A stretch of DNA of 11,985 nt from DASXMT01 sp963812965 (GTDB lineage Bacteria > Actinomycetota > Acidimicrobiia > Acidimicrobiales > RAAP-2), in contig CAWEXG010000014.1 in NCBI GenBank assembly GCA_963812965.1, positions 1 through 11,985 of the forward strand. The letters run 5' to 3'. A program made the translations under genes and the position numbers. How positions within the stretch are numbered: the stretch's first letter is position 1; each line of letters opens with the position of its first letter. The notes beneath the pieces are model-generated. The model searched no databases. It saw only the letters and a program-made list of their open reading frames with translations, and was not told the DNA's origin. Shown here piece by piece: positions 5,891 through 11,848 of the stretch.

Positions 5891-6190
5891 GTGATCGAGA
5901 TCACTGAGCTGCTGTGGGACGAGCAGAACATTGCCCATATCGGTCGGCACACGGTGACCCCCGACGAGGTAGGCCAGGTTGTCTTCGACGTCAAGACGGT
6001 GTTCTTTGACGCCGACAACCCAGCCCGCCCCGGTCGTCTGGTTGCCTTCGGCCAGACCGCCTCGGGGCGGTTCCTCACCGTCTATCTCGATACGCCAGTC
6101 AAAGGTCGCAGCTACCCGGTAACTGCTCGACCGATGACCACCAAGGAGGAATGGGGTTACCGAGCTACCAAGGAGGCTGATGATGGCTGA
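5891..6190 (+). CDS. BrnT-like toxin (type II toxin-antitoxin)
   Basis: The product is 99 residues from a GTG at 5891, which places IEITELLWDEQNIAHIGRH at the N-terminus, as in BrnT-family proteins (typically 90-100 residues). Family landmarks are WDE-N--H--RH near the start, TPDEVGQVVFD, LVAFGQTASGRFLTVYL, and a C-terminal TARPMTTKEEWGYR resembling the ISAR-(A/M)T--E---Y tail of BrnT. BrnT is a RelE-fold ribonuclease that halts translation until neutralised by its antitoxin. The open frame extends upstream, but through the operator palindrome, so the GTG is preferred despite a poor Shine-Dalgarno. The stop overlaps the next gene (ATG 6183 inside GATGATGGCTGA), typical of a translationally coupled toxin-first pair. 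The frame is clean. A DUF4258-type relative is the main alternative. Confidence 0.65.
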   Translation: MIEITELLWDEQNIAHIGRHTVTPDEVGQVVFDVKTVFFDADNPARPGRLVAFGQTASGRFLTVYLDTPVKGRSYPVTARPMTTKEEWGYRATKEADDG

Positions 6191-6576
6191 GAAATGGGCA
6201 TACGAGAAGGACGCCGCGGCCTTCGACAAAGCGGATCACGATTTATCGAAACTGCGCCGTGTCGAGGTGCGCCACGGGGAGCCGAAGTCCTCCCTGGCAG
6301 TGCGGTTCGATGCCGCCGATCTCGAGCGGCTTCGCCTGCCGCGCCGAAGCTGAAGGTGGTCGGTGTCACACAGCTGGTGCGCCGCTGGGTCGTGGAGCGG
6401 CTGGACGAACCGGAACCTGGCGGTGCCGTCGAAGACCTGATGGACTCGCTGGAGAAGAGCCTGCGTGCTGCTCGGGCCATCAAGCATTCTCGCGCGCAAG
6501 GCCGGTTGACCAGCAGCGGGATGCCAACGAGGACAAGGTGGGCATGCAAGAGGCACTTTGGGGGAGCAGCCCATAG
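6183..6576 (+). pseudogene. Antitoxin partner of the BrnT-like toxin, frameshifted
   Basis: The ATG at 6183 lies inside the last codons of the toxin gene. The frame reads MAEKWAYEKDAAAFDKADHD, then KSSLAVRFDAADLERLR, and stops at TGA 6351-6353 after 56 codons. One missing base near 6336 restores AAAPKLKVVGVTQLVRRWVVERLDEP, the helix-turn part expected for a ribbon-helix-helix (CopG/BrnA-like) antitoxin DNA-binding domain. An acidic tail GGAVEDLMDSLEKSLRAARA follows. The 3' end is uncertain; 6576 is the stop if another shift near 6495 is accepted. It should bind the toxin and the palindromes at 5840-5877. An intact toxin beside a truly broken antitoxin would be harmful, so a sequencing error is a real possibility. 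Confidence 0.5.
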
Positions 6577-6751
6577 GACCGAAACGGTTGAGATCGAGTT
6601 CGTCGTCGAAGGAGAAACGCTCGAAGAAGCCCATCAGTACGCTCGTAACGTCGTAGAAAAGACGCCCGTTCCCAGTCTCGGACGACAACCACGCTTCGAC
6701 ATGCGTGCCCTGGTCACCACACCTGTTGACGCGTTGCTATTGACAAGTTGA
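6521..6751 (+). CDS. Small hypothetical protein (doubtful start)
   Basis: From the ATG at 6521 this frame gives 76 residues, ending TSTGA-style at 6749-6751. The middle, VEIEFVVEGETLEEAHQYAR, has the look of real protein (alternating strand then acidic amphipathic helix), whereas the first 18 residues are Arg-rich and look spurious. A GGGGGAG motif near 6558-6565 could be a Shine-Dalgarno for a later start that is hidden by an indel at the CATAGG. The last codons run into the -35 box of the copy 2 promoter. I do not recognise a family. It may be a third gene of the toxin-antitoxin operon or the continuation of the frameshifted antitoxin frame. Confidence 0.3.
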   Translation: MPTRTRWACKRHFGGAAHRTETVEIEFVVEGETLEEAHQYARNVVEKTPVPSLGRQPRFDMRALVTTPVDALLLTS

Positions 6752-6769
6752 AGTCACCTGGAGTTAGAT
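6740..6769 (+). promoter_or_regulatory. Promoter of surface-protein gene copy 2 (-35/-10)
   Basis: TTGACA at 6740-6745 and TTAGAT at 6764-6769 have an 18-base spacer, against 17 in copy 1. The hexamers are unchanged while the spacer differs in sequence and length, which is what selection on a promoter would leave. Confidence 0.72.
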
Positions 6770-6965
6770 GCCATCGCGACCAGTTTGGGAAACGAAGAGT
6801 GTGTACCATCTGATCGAGAAGCACGAAACACCAGATTTCCAAACACAGTTTCATCAACTAACCGAAAGCAGGGGGATGTACATGTTTGGGGACGCGCAAC
6901 ACAGCAACAACCCGCGATGCCGAGGCTGAGGAGGACTTTGCACCCTGGAAAGTCTCGCGGGGGGG
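6770..6965 (+). promoter_or_regulatory. Conserved untranslated leader, candidate structured RNA (copy 2)
   Basis: This is homologous to 1467-1654. It begins with the same GCCATCGCGACCAGTTTGGG block and keeps AAAGCAGGGGGATGTACATG and the G-rich stretch before the start. It differs from copy 1 by an insertion of about 14 bases (near 6834-6847) and scattered changes in the second half. ATCTG (6809-6813) can pair with CAGAT (6832-6836), but copy 1 lacks the last two bases of the partner. Confidence 0.5.
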
Positions 6966-7259
6966 GTGGGGAGTAACTCCCTGGCTTTTTCCCACGCAGA
7001 GTCACGAAAATGCCACTTCACCGGCGGCCTTGCCCGCCGGTTTTTCGCGTCCGTAGCCGCAACAGCCCTGGTCTTCGGCATGGTGGCTGCCGTCGGGGTC
7101 ACCGCTGCCAGCGCAGCCACCCCACTGTCGGTCACGACGACCTCGCCGCTGCCGGTTGCCCCGCTCACACCCCCTACGCCGTCACCTTGGCAGCAACCGG
7201 GTGGGACCGGTCCTACACCTGGTCCGTGGCGACAGGCTCTACGCTTCCGAGCTGGCTGA
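6966..7259 (+). CDS. Copy 2, segment 1: start and signal peptide
   Basis: The GTG start at 6966 sits within a G-rich run. Residues 1-22 are polar, 23-50 contain RRFF and the hydrophobic core, and cleavage is expected at ASA|AT near residue 50. The true frame ends near 7165, where an A present in copy 1 (CTGAACACC against CTCACACC) is missing. The last 30 or so residues are spurious. This copy supports GTG as the start for the family, because copy 1 has one extra G just after it. Confidence 0.5.
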   Translation: MGSNSLAFSHAESRKCHFTGGLARRFFASVAATALVFGMVAAVGVTAASAATPLSVTTTSPLPVAPLTPPTPSPWQQPGGTGPTPGPWRQALRFRAG

Positions 7260-7393
7260 CGCTTAATTCGACGACTGGTGCTGTCACCGGCACGCCCACA
7301 ACGGACGCCACCGCTACCTTCGCGGTGACGGTCACCGACTCGGCCAGTCCTCCTGACACGGCAACCTCTGCCCAGCTCACTCTATGCCGGTAA
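7010..7393 (+). CDS. Copy 2, segment 2: cadherin-like domain
   Basis: Only the part from about 7168 is real protein: TPYAVTLAATG, SYTWSVATGSTLPSWLTLNS and FAVTVTDSASPPDTATS, a He_PIG-type putative Ig domain. A paired insertion and deletion turns GGTG into GWDR near 7200-7220. The frame ends at TAA 7391-7393 because two bases of a CTCT are missing near 7385. The first 50 codons from the ATG at 7010 are out of frame. Confidence 0.45.
   Translation: MPLHRRPCPPVFRVRSRNSPGLRHGGCRRGHRCQRSHPTVGHDDLAAAGCPAHTPYAVTLAATGWDRSYTWSVATGSTLPSWLTLNSTTGAVTGTPTTDATATFAVTVTDSASPPDTATSAQLTLCR
7021..7045 (+). terminator. Terminator-like hairpin plus T5 within signal-peptide codons (copy 2)
   Basis: CCGGCGG (7021-7027), a 6-base loop, CCGCCGG (7034-7040) and TTTTT (7041-7045) are identical in stem and T-run to copy 1 and differ only in the loop. 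It lies within codons for GGLARRFF. Confidence 0.45.
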
Positions 7394-7527
7394 CGGTGGT
7401 ACACAGCCGCTCACCCTGAGCTCGGCCAACCAGCCGGGACAGTCCACCTACCAGGTGCAGGACCACACCCCACCGGCCACATTGCCCGATCCGGTCACCA
7501 TCACGGGCACGGTCGACCCGCTGACCG

Positions 7528-8421
7528 GTGTCATCAGCGCTGCGTCGCTCTCGATCCAGCCGTATACGTCCACCGAACGCAACCGGTACTACCAACGTCA
7601 CCTTCTCCGAGGTCACCCCGGGCACGGCCACGGGCACGGTCAACTCGGCCGGCGACGTCACCATCAACGACTCCCTCCAGGTGGAGCTGGACGTCACCTC
7701 GCCCATCACCCAGCAGTGCATTACCACGCCGATCAACGTCACCCTCCAGTCGACAACGCCGTATGACCCGAGCACGGGGAATGTCACATTGTCCCAGTCG
7801 AACTTCACCATTCCGGACTTCCCGACCACACCGAACTGTGCGGACGCAGCCAGCACCCTCAACGGCGTCTCTGCCAACGGCTATGCTGGCAGTACCGGAA
7901 ACAATCTGACTTTGGCCCTCCAGGGCACGTTGCCGATCCCACCACCGCCGGGTGCACCGACCGTGTCCACCCTGACGGCCACGCCGACCAGCCCCCAGTT
8001 GACCGGCACTTCGGTGACCTTGGCTGACACCATCACCACAACAGCATCGCCAGCGCCGTCTGCACCGCCCACCGGCACGATCCAGTTCCTCAACGGCACG
8101 ACGGTGCTCGCTACCGAACCGGTCGCCAGTGGTGGCGCCACCTTTACGACGTCCGGTTTGCCGTCTACCACCAACTCGCTCAGCGCCGTCTACTCGGGCG
8201 ACTTCGACTACGGGGGAAGCATCTCGACGGCGGTGCCGTACACGGTGCAACCGGCCCCGACGATCTCCGGGCAGATGCCGGCATCGATTGCTCCAGGGAC
8301 GAGCTCATTCCCCACCCCAACCCCGTTCTCGCTGACGGTCACCGACCCGTCGTCCGGCCAGAGCTACGCCAGCACGTTCCTGGCGCTGACCTTCGCAGAG
8401 TTCAGACGGGGACGCGTTTGA
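7528..8421 (+). CDS. Copy 2, segment 3: beta-rich cysteine domain and Ig-like repeat
   Basis: Real coding in this frame is from about 7575 to 8400; the preceding piece (TGTVDPLTGVISAASLSIQP) lies in the frame used at 7455-7570. It shows TTNVTFSEVTPGTATGTVNS, CITTPINVTLQSTTPYDPS, NLTLALQGTLPIPPPPG and then a Big_3_5-like Ig domain (GTSVTLADTI, NGTTVLATEPVASGGATFTT, LSAVYSGDFDYGGS). The cysteine in QC(I/L)TTPIN and a later one in PNC are shared with copy 1, in keeping with an extracellular disulfide. Confidence 0.5.
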   Translation: MSSALRRSRSSRIRPPNATGTTNVTFSEVTPGTATGTVNSAGDVTINDSLQVELDVTSPITQQCITTPINVTLQSTTPYDPSTGNVTLSQSNFTIPDFPTTPNCADAASTLNGVSANGYAGSTGNNLTLALQGTLPIPPPPGAPTVSTLTATPTSPQLTGTSVTLADTITTTASPAPSAPPTGTIQFLNGTTVLATEPVASGGATFTTSGLPSTTNSLSAVYSGDFDYGGSISTAVPYTVQPAPTISGQMPASIAPGTSSFPTPTPFSLTVTDPSSGQSYASTFLALTFAEFRRGRV

Positions 8422-8731
8422 CCAGACCGACGCAGAGCTGTCCTACCAGGACTCCAGCGGGAGATTGGTGCCCGATGGTCGTGGAAAGTGGCATCGGCCT
8501 CGTAGGCGCCGGCGATTTTGCTGGCATTTTCACCGGTCGGGTTCGTCGTGTGGGTCACCTCCCACGGGGTTCTCGCTCAGTCCTGGGCGTCGATGACCTT
8601 CAACTTCGAGGATCTCCATAAACGAAAACGGCGATGATGCCCCTGAGTACTACTACGGAAACTACGGGCTGACGTCGTACCTCCAGACCGGAAGCTGCAC
8701 GAACCCGATCACCTATGGTTCGTGCACCGCG

Positions 8732-9178
8732 GTGGCACCGTTCTCCACGCTGACAAACTCGCCGAGTTCCTTCGCACCGTTCGTCCTAACCGCTCCGGCG
8801 CTACTCCCCGTGACCATCACAGCTGACGGTGTTCCAACGACTCCGGTGCCCCAGGGCTTCGCCGTTCCCCGGATGCCATGCCCGCCGGGCAGATACATCG
8901 GGAAACGACCAGGGCGTCCTCAGGCCAAAGTTCGACGATCACCTACCTGGTCGATGGCGTGGCTGTTCCTCAGATCGATCAGCTTTGCCACCCAGTGGCG
9001 TTCTCGACCGCCGGCCTGTCGGTGGGAACGCACACATTGCAGGTCGTGTACTCGGGCAACAAGGTCTACGCCTCGAACACTTACACGCACCACGTTCACC
9101 GTCGGTCCGCCGCCGATCGGGACGCCCTACAGCTGCGCCGTCGATCCCCAGCGTGGGCACCTCATACGTCCACTCTGA
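8732..9178 (+). CDS. Copy 2, segment 4: end of WCPM/cysteine domain
   Basis: Real coding in this frame begins upstream at about 8609 (RISINENGDDAPEYYYGNYG, then GSCTNPITYGSCTAV) and lasts to about 8875 (TADGVPTTPVPQGFAV). It corresponds to the cysteine-rich domain of copy 1 with GSCSSPTNC and TTPVPEGYRI. The frame then slips, and the Arg-rich remainder is not protein, except for a short TTFTVGPPPIGTPYSCAVDP stretch near 9088-9150. Confidence 0.4.
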   Translation: MAPFSTLTNSPSSFAPFVLTAPALLPVTITADGVPTTPVPQGFAVPRMPCPPGRYIGKRPGRPQAKVRRSPTWSMAWLFLRSISFATQWRSRPPACRWERTHCRSCTRATRSTPRTLTRTTFTVGPPPIGTPYSCAVDPQRGHLIRPL

Positions 9179-9375
9179 ACGCAACGGCCAATGTCACCGC
9201 CAATCCGGTACCGTCATCGGTACCGAGTGGCACCAGCGTGCCGATCGACAATCTGAGCGTGACCGTCGACCTCGGACCCGGATTGGGATGGTGCCGACCG
9301 GCGATCGTCCAGCGGTCAACCAGGATCGCCCACTTTGACTTCAGCTACGGCGGCCACCCACAGCTCCGCCAGTGA
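8878..9375 (+). CDS. Copy 2, segment 5: second Ig-like repeat
   Basis: Real protein includes SSTITYLVDGVAVPQ, FSTAGLSVGTHTLQVVYSGN and, after a short excursion to other frames, STLNATANVTANPVPSSVP and SVPIDNLSVTVDL. These match the second Big_3_5-like repeat and the following domain of copy 1. The end of the frame (from about 9290) no longer aligns. The 160 bases after it, to about 9530, are the least readable part of copy 2, with three or more shifts. Confidence 0.4.
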   Translation: MPAGQIHRETTRASSGQSSTITYLVDGVAVPQIDQLCHPVAFSTAGLSVGTHTLQVVYSGNKVYASNTYTHHVHRRSAADRDALQLRRRSPAWAPHTSTLNATANVTANPVPSSVPSGTSVPIDNLSVTVDLGPGLGWCRPAIVQRSTRIAHFDFSYGGHPQLRQ

Positions 9376-9534
9376 CACCAACAATTACCGATGGCGTGCA
9401 AACGACGTATGACCGGTCTGTCTACGTCCGTCACGGTGTCGGGAGACCCGGGCGACGTGGATGAACGTCTCGGCTGAGTTCGTTCAGCCTGGTGTCGAGT
9501 CGACGTCGTCCCGGCCACCTACGTCTGCACCCCG

Positions 9535-9795
9535 ATGTCCCAGTCGGCCACGATCGCTTCGGTCATCGTTTCAGGCAACACGCTTACTACCAGCCCGAGC
9601 GGCTCAGTCGCTGCCGGTACGCCGGTGACGCTCACCGATACGGTGAATCCGGCCACGAACGGATACGACTTCAGCGACGATTTCCCAGCCGAACGAACCC
9701 AACGGCCAGGTGGAGTTCCTCGACAATGGGACTGTGCTCGCGACGGTGCCGGTCAGCCTCGGCGGCACGACAGCACCGCCTGTTGGTACGGCTAG
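9535..9795 (+). CDS. Copy 2, segment 6: central Ig-like region
   Basis: The frame carries TIASVIVSGNTLTTSPSGSV and AGTPVTLTDTVNPATNGYDF, matching the copy 1 stretch around VDVSGTMLTTSPT. It is lost near 9690. The protein resumes in the next frame at 9705-9815 as GQVEFLDNGTVLATVPVSLG and VGTASFTTSQ, and in yet another at 9815-9855 as LPPGANTLTAQWSGSG. Confidence 0.4.
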   Translation: MSQSATIASVIVSGNTLTTSPSGSVAAGTPVTLTDTVNPATNGYDFSDDFPAERTQRPGGVPRQWDCARDGAGQPRRHDSTACWYG

Positions 9796-9822
9796 TTTTA
9801 CGACTTCGCAACCTGCCGCCCG

Positions 9823-10635
9823 GTGCCAACACGCTCACCGCCCAGTGGAGTGGGAGTGGAAATGTGCGCCAACACTTCTGCCCCGGTGGACCTCCAGGTG
9901 GGCACGGCGCCAACCATCACCACCCAGCCCAGCAACCAGGCAGCATCGGCTGGAACTGTGGCAGCCTTCACCGCTGCAGCCACTGGCGATCCCACTCCAA
10001 CCGTCCAGTGGCAGGTGTCCACGAACGGAGGAAAGTCCTTCACCAACATCCCAGGGGCCACGTCTGACTCCTACACCACCCCGGCCACCACGGCTTCGTA
10101 CAACGGCAATCAGTACCAAGCCGTGTTCACCAACGGCGCAGGTCCACCTACAACGACTACCCCGGCCACGTTGACGGTCATCGCAGCATCGACCACTGGC
10201 TATCGAGTAGTTGCTTCCAATGGAGCAGTGTCCACCTTCGGCAACGCCGGGAACTACGGCTCTGAGGCTGGTCAACCGTTGAACGCTCCCATCGTCGGCA
10301 TGGCAGTAACCCCCGATAACAAGGGCTACTGGCTGGTCGGCGCTGATGGTGGCATCTTCACCTTCGGCGACGCCGGTTACTACGGTTCTGAGGGCGACCA
10401 GCACCTGAACGCTCCCATCGTCGGGATCGCAGTAACGCCCGACGGCAAGGGCTACTGGCTGGTCGCCGCAGATGGAGGCATCTTCACTTTCGGTGACGCC
10501 GGTTTCTACGGTTCTGAGGGCGGCCAGCACCTGAACGCACCCGTCGTTGGCATGACACCAACGCCAGACGGCAACGGCTACTGGCTTGTTGCCGCCGACG
10601 GAGGCATCTTCACCTTCGGTGACGCCGACTTCTAG
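9823..10635 (+). CDS. Copy 2, segment 7: I-set-like Ig domain and first repeat units
   Basis: True coding starts about 9860. Residues about 28-118 are an Ig domain (PSNQAASAGTVAAFTAAATG, VQWQVSTNGGKSFTN, NQYQAVFTNGAG) and residues from 126 on are repeat units 1 to 4. The frame ends at TAG 10633-10635, where every other unit has a tyrosine or another residue in F(Y/L/N/H)GS. A single TAC-to-TAG change explains it. The reading frame continues beyond the stop as GSEGGQH. Confidence 0.55.
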   Translation: MPTRSPPSGVGVEMCANTSAPVDLQVGTAPTITTQPSNQAASAGTVAAFTAAATGDPTPTVQWQVSTNGGKSFTNIPGATSDSYTTPATTASYNGNQYQAVFTNGAGPPTTTTPATLTVIAASTTGYRVVASNGAVSTFGNAGNYGSEAGQPLNAPIVGMAVTPDNKGYWLVGADGGIFTFGDAGYYGSEGDQHLNAPIVGIAVTPDGKGYWLVAADGGIFTFGDAGFYGSEGGQHLNAPVVGMTPTPDGNGYWLVAADGGIFTFGDADF

Positions 10636-10933
10636 GGCTCTGAAGGTGGCCAGCACCTCGAACGCCCCCGTTGTCGGGATGGCAGCTACGCCTTCGGGCA
10701 ACGGCTACTGGCTGGTTGCCAAAGACGGCGGCGTGTTCACCTTCGGCGACGCCACCTTCCACGGGTCGGCAGTGGACAGTCCAATGCTCCGGTCGTCGGC
10801 CTTACTCCCACCCCAGGCGGAGGTGGCTACTGGATCGGGGCAGTCCGACGGCGGCATCTTCACCTTCGGCAACGCGCCGTTCAACGGATCGGCGGTCGGC
10901 GACACAACGGCCCCGATTGTCGGGATCGCACCG
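10198..10933 (+). repeat. Six tandem 126-bp coding repeats (copy 2)
   Basis: There are six units of about 42 codons, in the same order as copy 1. Unit 1 starts GYRVVASNG, unit 2 GYWLVGADG, units 3 and 4 GYWLVAADG, unit 5 GYWLVAKDGGVFTF and unit 6 GYWIGA. Units 4 to 6 carry the TAG stop and three or more indels. Confidence 0.85.
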
Positions 10934-10936
10934 TAG
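10586..10936 (+). CDS. Copy 2, segment 8: last repeat units
   Basis: Real protein in this frame runs from about 10659 (SNAPVVGMAATPSGNGYWLV, then FGDATFHGSAV) to 10772, and again from about 10845 (SDGGIFTFGNAPFNGSAVGD) to the TAG at 10934-10936. Between them the DNA matches copy 1 in another frame (QSNAPVVGLTPTPGGGGYWI), so a lost base and a gained base bracket this piece. Confidence 0.45.
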   Translation: MLPPTEASSPSVTPTSRALKVASTSNAPVVGMAATPSGNGYWLVAKDGGVFTFGDATFHGSAVDSPMLRSSALLPPQAEVATGSGQSDGGIFTFGNAPFNGSAVGDTTAPIVGIAP

Positions 10937-11052
10937 GGAGTTCAAGAAGGACGTGTGGCCGCTGTCCCTGAGAGCTTGTTTTTTGCCTCAGGGCAGCGAG
11001 CCCACGGCCGACAAGAACGCCAGAGGTCCCCAGCTTGGGAACCGGCTCGCCA
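10937..11052 (+). other. 3' structured module, copy 2: stem-loops H1 and H2
   Basis: H1 (10961-10997) pairs GCTG-T-CCCTGAG with CTCAGGG-CAGC, with GTGG/CCAC outside it (10955-10958 with 11002-11005). Its stem sequence differs from copy 1, yet pairing is kept and the loop still starts AGCTTGTT. H2 (11025-11043) pairs GGT-C-CCCA with TGGG-A-ACC, where copy 1 has GGA/TCC. The loop of H1 contains a T6 run. Confidence 0.5.
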
Positions 11053-11095
11053 TGTGTGGTCCCCCGCCCCCTAACCCCGGACGGGGGACCACGCA
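11053..11095 (+). terminator. Strong GC hairpin H3, probable terminator (copy 2)
   Basis: This is the same 14-bp stem and 15-base loop as at 5748-5790 (TGTGTGGTCCCCCG with CGGGGGACCACGCA), with no change. It ends the similarity between the two units. No T-run follows. It faces the 3' end of the oppositely oriented vapC and might serve both strands, since its reverse complement folds equally well. Confidence 0.5.
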
Positions 11096-11165
11096 GTCTG
11101 TCGCTCATCGGAGATCTTGAGAGCGAGACACGAGATGGGTTGTCTCAGTTGAGAAAAGCGCCGTG

Positions 11166-11597
11166 TCATGGAGCCAGGTCGAGTCGTTCAAGGGGCTGGT
11201 GGGTGATCTCGGCGATGATCTCGAAGTCTTTGTCGAGATGGAGAACGGTGAGCCCGGACAGTTCGGCGGTAGCGGCGATGAGGATGTCGGGGATCGAGGG
11301 CGCACGGTGCCGGCCACGATCGGCGAGCAACGCGAGCACCTGAACGGCACGGTCCTCGACGGCCGGGGTCAGGTATTCGACTGGCATCGACGAGATCGGC
11401 GGGCTGTCCAAGCCGGTCTCAGGTCGTTCGCTGAGCGGGCGGAGTTACCCCATCTCCAGCAGCGTGACAGTAGTGATTCGCACCAGGCCACGTTCGATTC
11501 GTGCTCGCCCATTCTTCTGCGTGGGTGCTTGCTTCCAGACGAACGAGGGACGTATGTCGATCAGCCACACTGTCGACTCCGCTGACTCGGAGGTCAC
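11166..11597 (-). pseudogene. vapC: VapC PIN-domain toxin, frameshifted
   Basis: Read on the minus strand, a GTG at 11597 overlaps the vapB stop by 4 bases (GTGA), the usual coupling in vapBC. The reconstructed product starts with TSESAESTVWLID, then a one-base shift, SLVRLEASTHAEEWAS, another shift, IERGLVRITTVTLLEMG, another, SARSANDLR, and a missing base. It then runs clean as DSPPISSMPVEYLTPAVEDRA, HRAPSIPDILIAATAELSG and LTVLHLDKDFEIIAE to TGA 11168-11166. The four acidic positions of the PIN nuclease (Asp in LID, Glu in LLEMG, Asp in IPDI, Asp in LDKDF) are all present. VapC cleaves specific RNAs, often tRNA, until bound by VapB. The C-terminal 81 codons (11411-11166) form one open frame. 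About four indels break it as given. Confidence 0.7.
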
Positions 11598-11814
11598 GAC
11601 CACGTCTGGGCCATGACATCCGGATCAGCCAGGTCGGCGAACAGCGTCTCGAACTTCCGCGGTCGCTGACGTCAACCGGTCGGGAACCGTGCCTGCGCGT
11701 CTTGACGTAGTCGCCGACGCAGGTACTCGTTCCCGGGACAGGCCGAGCTCCGACGCGGGCGTCGATGGCCGAGACGACCTCTTCGGGAACATCACGGATG
11801 AGCACGTCGGACAT
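11594..11814 (-). pseudogene. vapB: VapB antitoxin, frameshifted
   Basis: The ATG at 11814 follows a perfect AGGAGG by 6 bases. The product begins MSDVLIRDVPEEVVSAIDAR, a ribbon-helix-helix strand and first helix. After one extra base it continues ELGLSR, after another NEYLRRRLRQDAQ, then after further shifts PVDVSD and RKFETLFADLADPDVMAQTW, ending at TGA 11596-11594. The total is about 72 codons, normal for VapB. The N-terminal half binds the operator at 11827-11848; the C-terminal half wraps VapC. About four single-base corrections, mostly removals, are needed. The protein logic is so complete that sequencing error is at least as likely as decay. Confidence 0.68.
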
Positions 11815-11820
11815 GGGTCA

Positions 11821-11848
11821 CCTCCTGGTGATATGTAATGATATCACC
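11821..11848 (-). promoter_or_regulatory. Operator palindrome and ribosome binding site of vapBC
   Basis: A perfect 8-base inverted repeat, GGTGATAT / ATATCACC with a 6-base AT-rich centre, lies at 11827-11848. It directly abuts the AGGAGG Shine-Dalgarno (11821-11826 on the complementary strand), 6 bases before the vapB ATG. The position fits autorepression by a VapB or VapBC complex, blocking either transcription or a leader just downstream of the start site. Confidence 0.65.

Larger units (their letters stand above)
6966..10936 (+). pseudogene. Secreted Ig-like/GYWLVA-repeat surface protein, copy 2 (many frameshifts, one stop)
   Basis: This is the paralogue of the gene at 1655-5622, with the same domain order. 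The GTG at 6966 reads directly into MGSNSLAFSHAESRKCHFTG and a signal peptide with ARRFFA, a hydrophobic core and an ASA|ATPL site. It is followed by the cadherin-like domain, the cysteine-bearing beta domain, the Ig-like repeats, the WCPM domain and six C-terminal repeats. At least 15 frame changes are needed, among them near 7165, 7200-7220, 7385, 7570, 8405, 8461, 8605, 8880, 9085, 9150, 9175, 9690, 9810, 9855, 10656, 10773 and 10840. Most are repaired by removing a base. A TAC-to-TAG change also stops repeat unit 4 (10633-10635). Third-position divergence from copy 1 shows that the gene was under selection for a long time before these lesions. Either it is freshly decaying or the sequence is error-rich. 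Confidence 0.7.
6737..11095 (+). repeat. Large paralogous duplication unit, copy 2
   Basis: This is the second copy of the unit at 1435-5790, in the same orientation, with promoter, leader, hairpin, gene and three 3' stem-loops in the same order. It is separated from copy 1 by the 950-base toxin-antitoxin region. Differences are mostly synonymous in coding parts, plus many indels. Confidence 0.85.

Noticed and set aside
1435..11095. Transposon or insertion sequence as the cause of the duplication
   Set aside because: No transposase, no terminal inverted repeats and no target-site duplication are visible at the unit borders.
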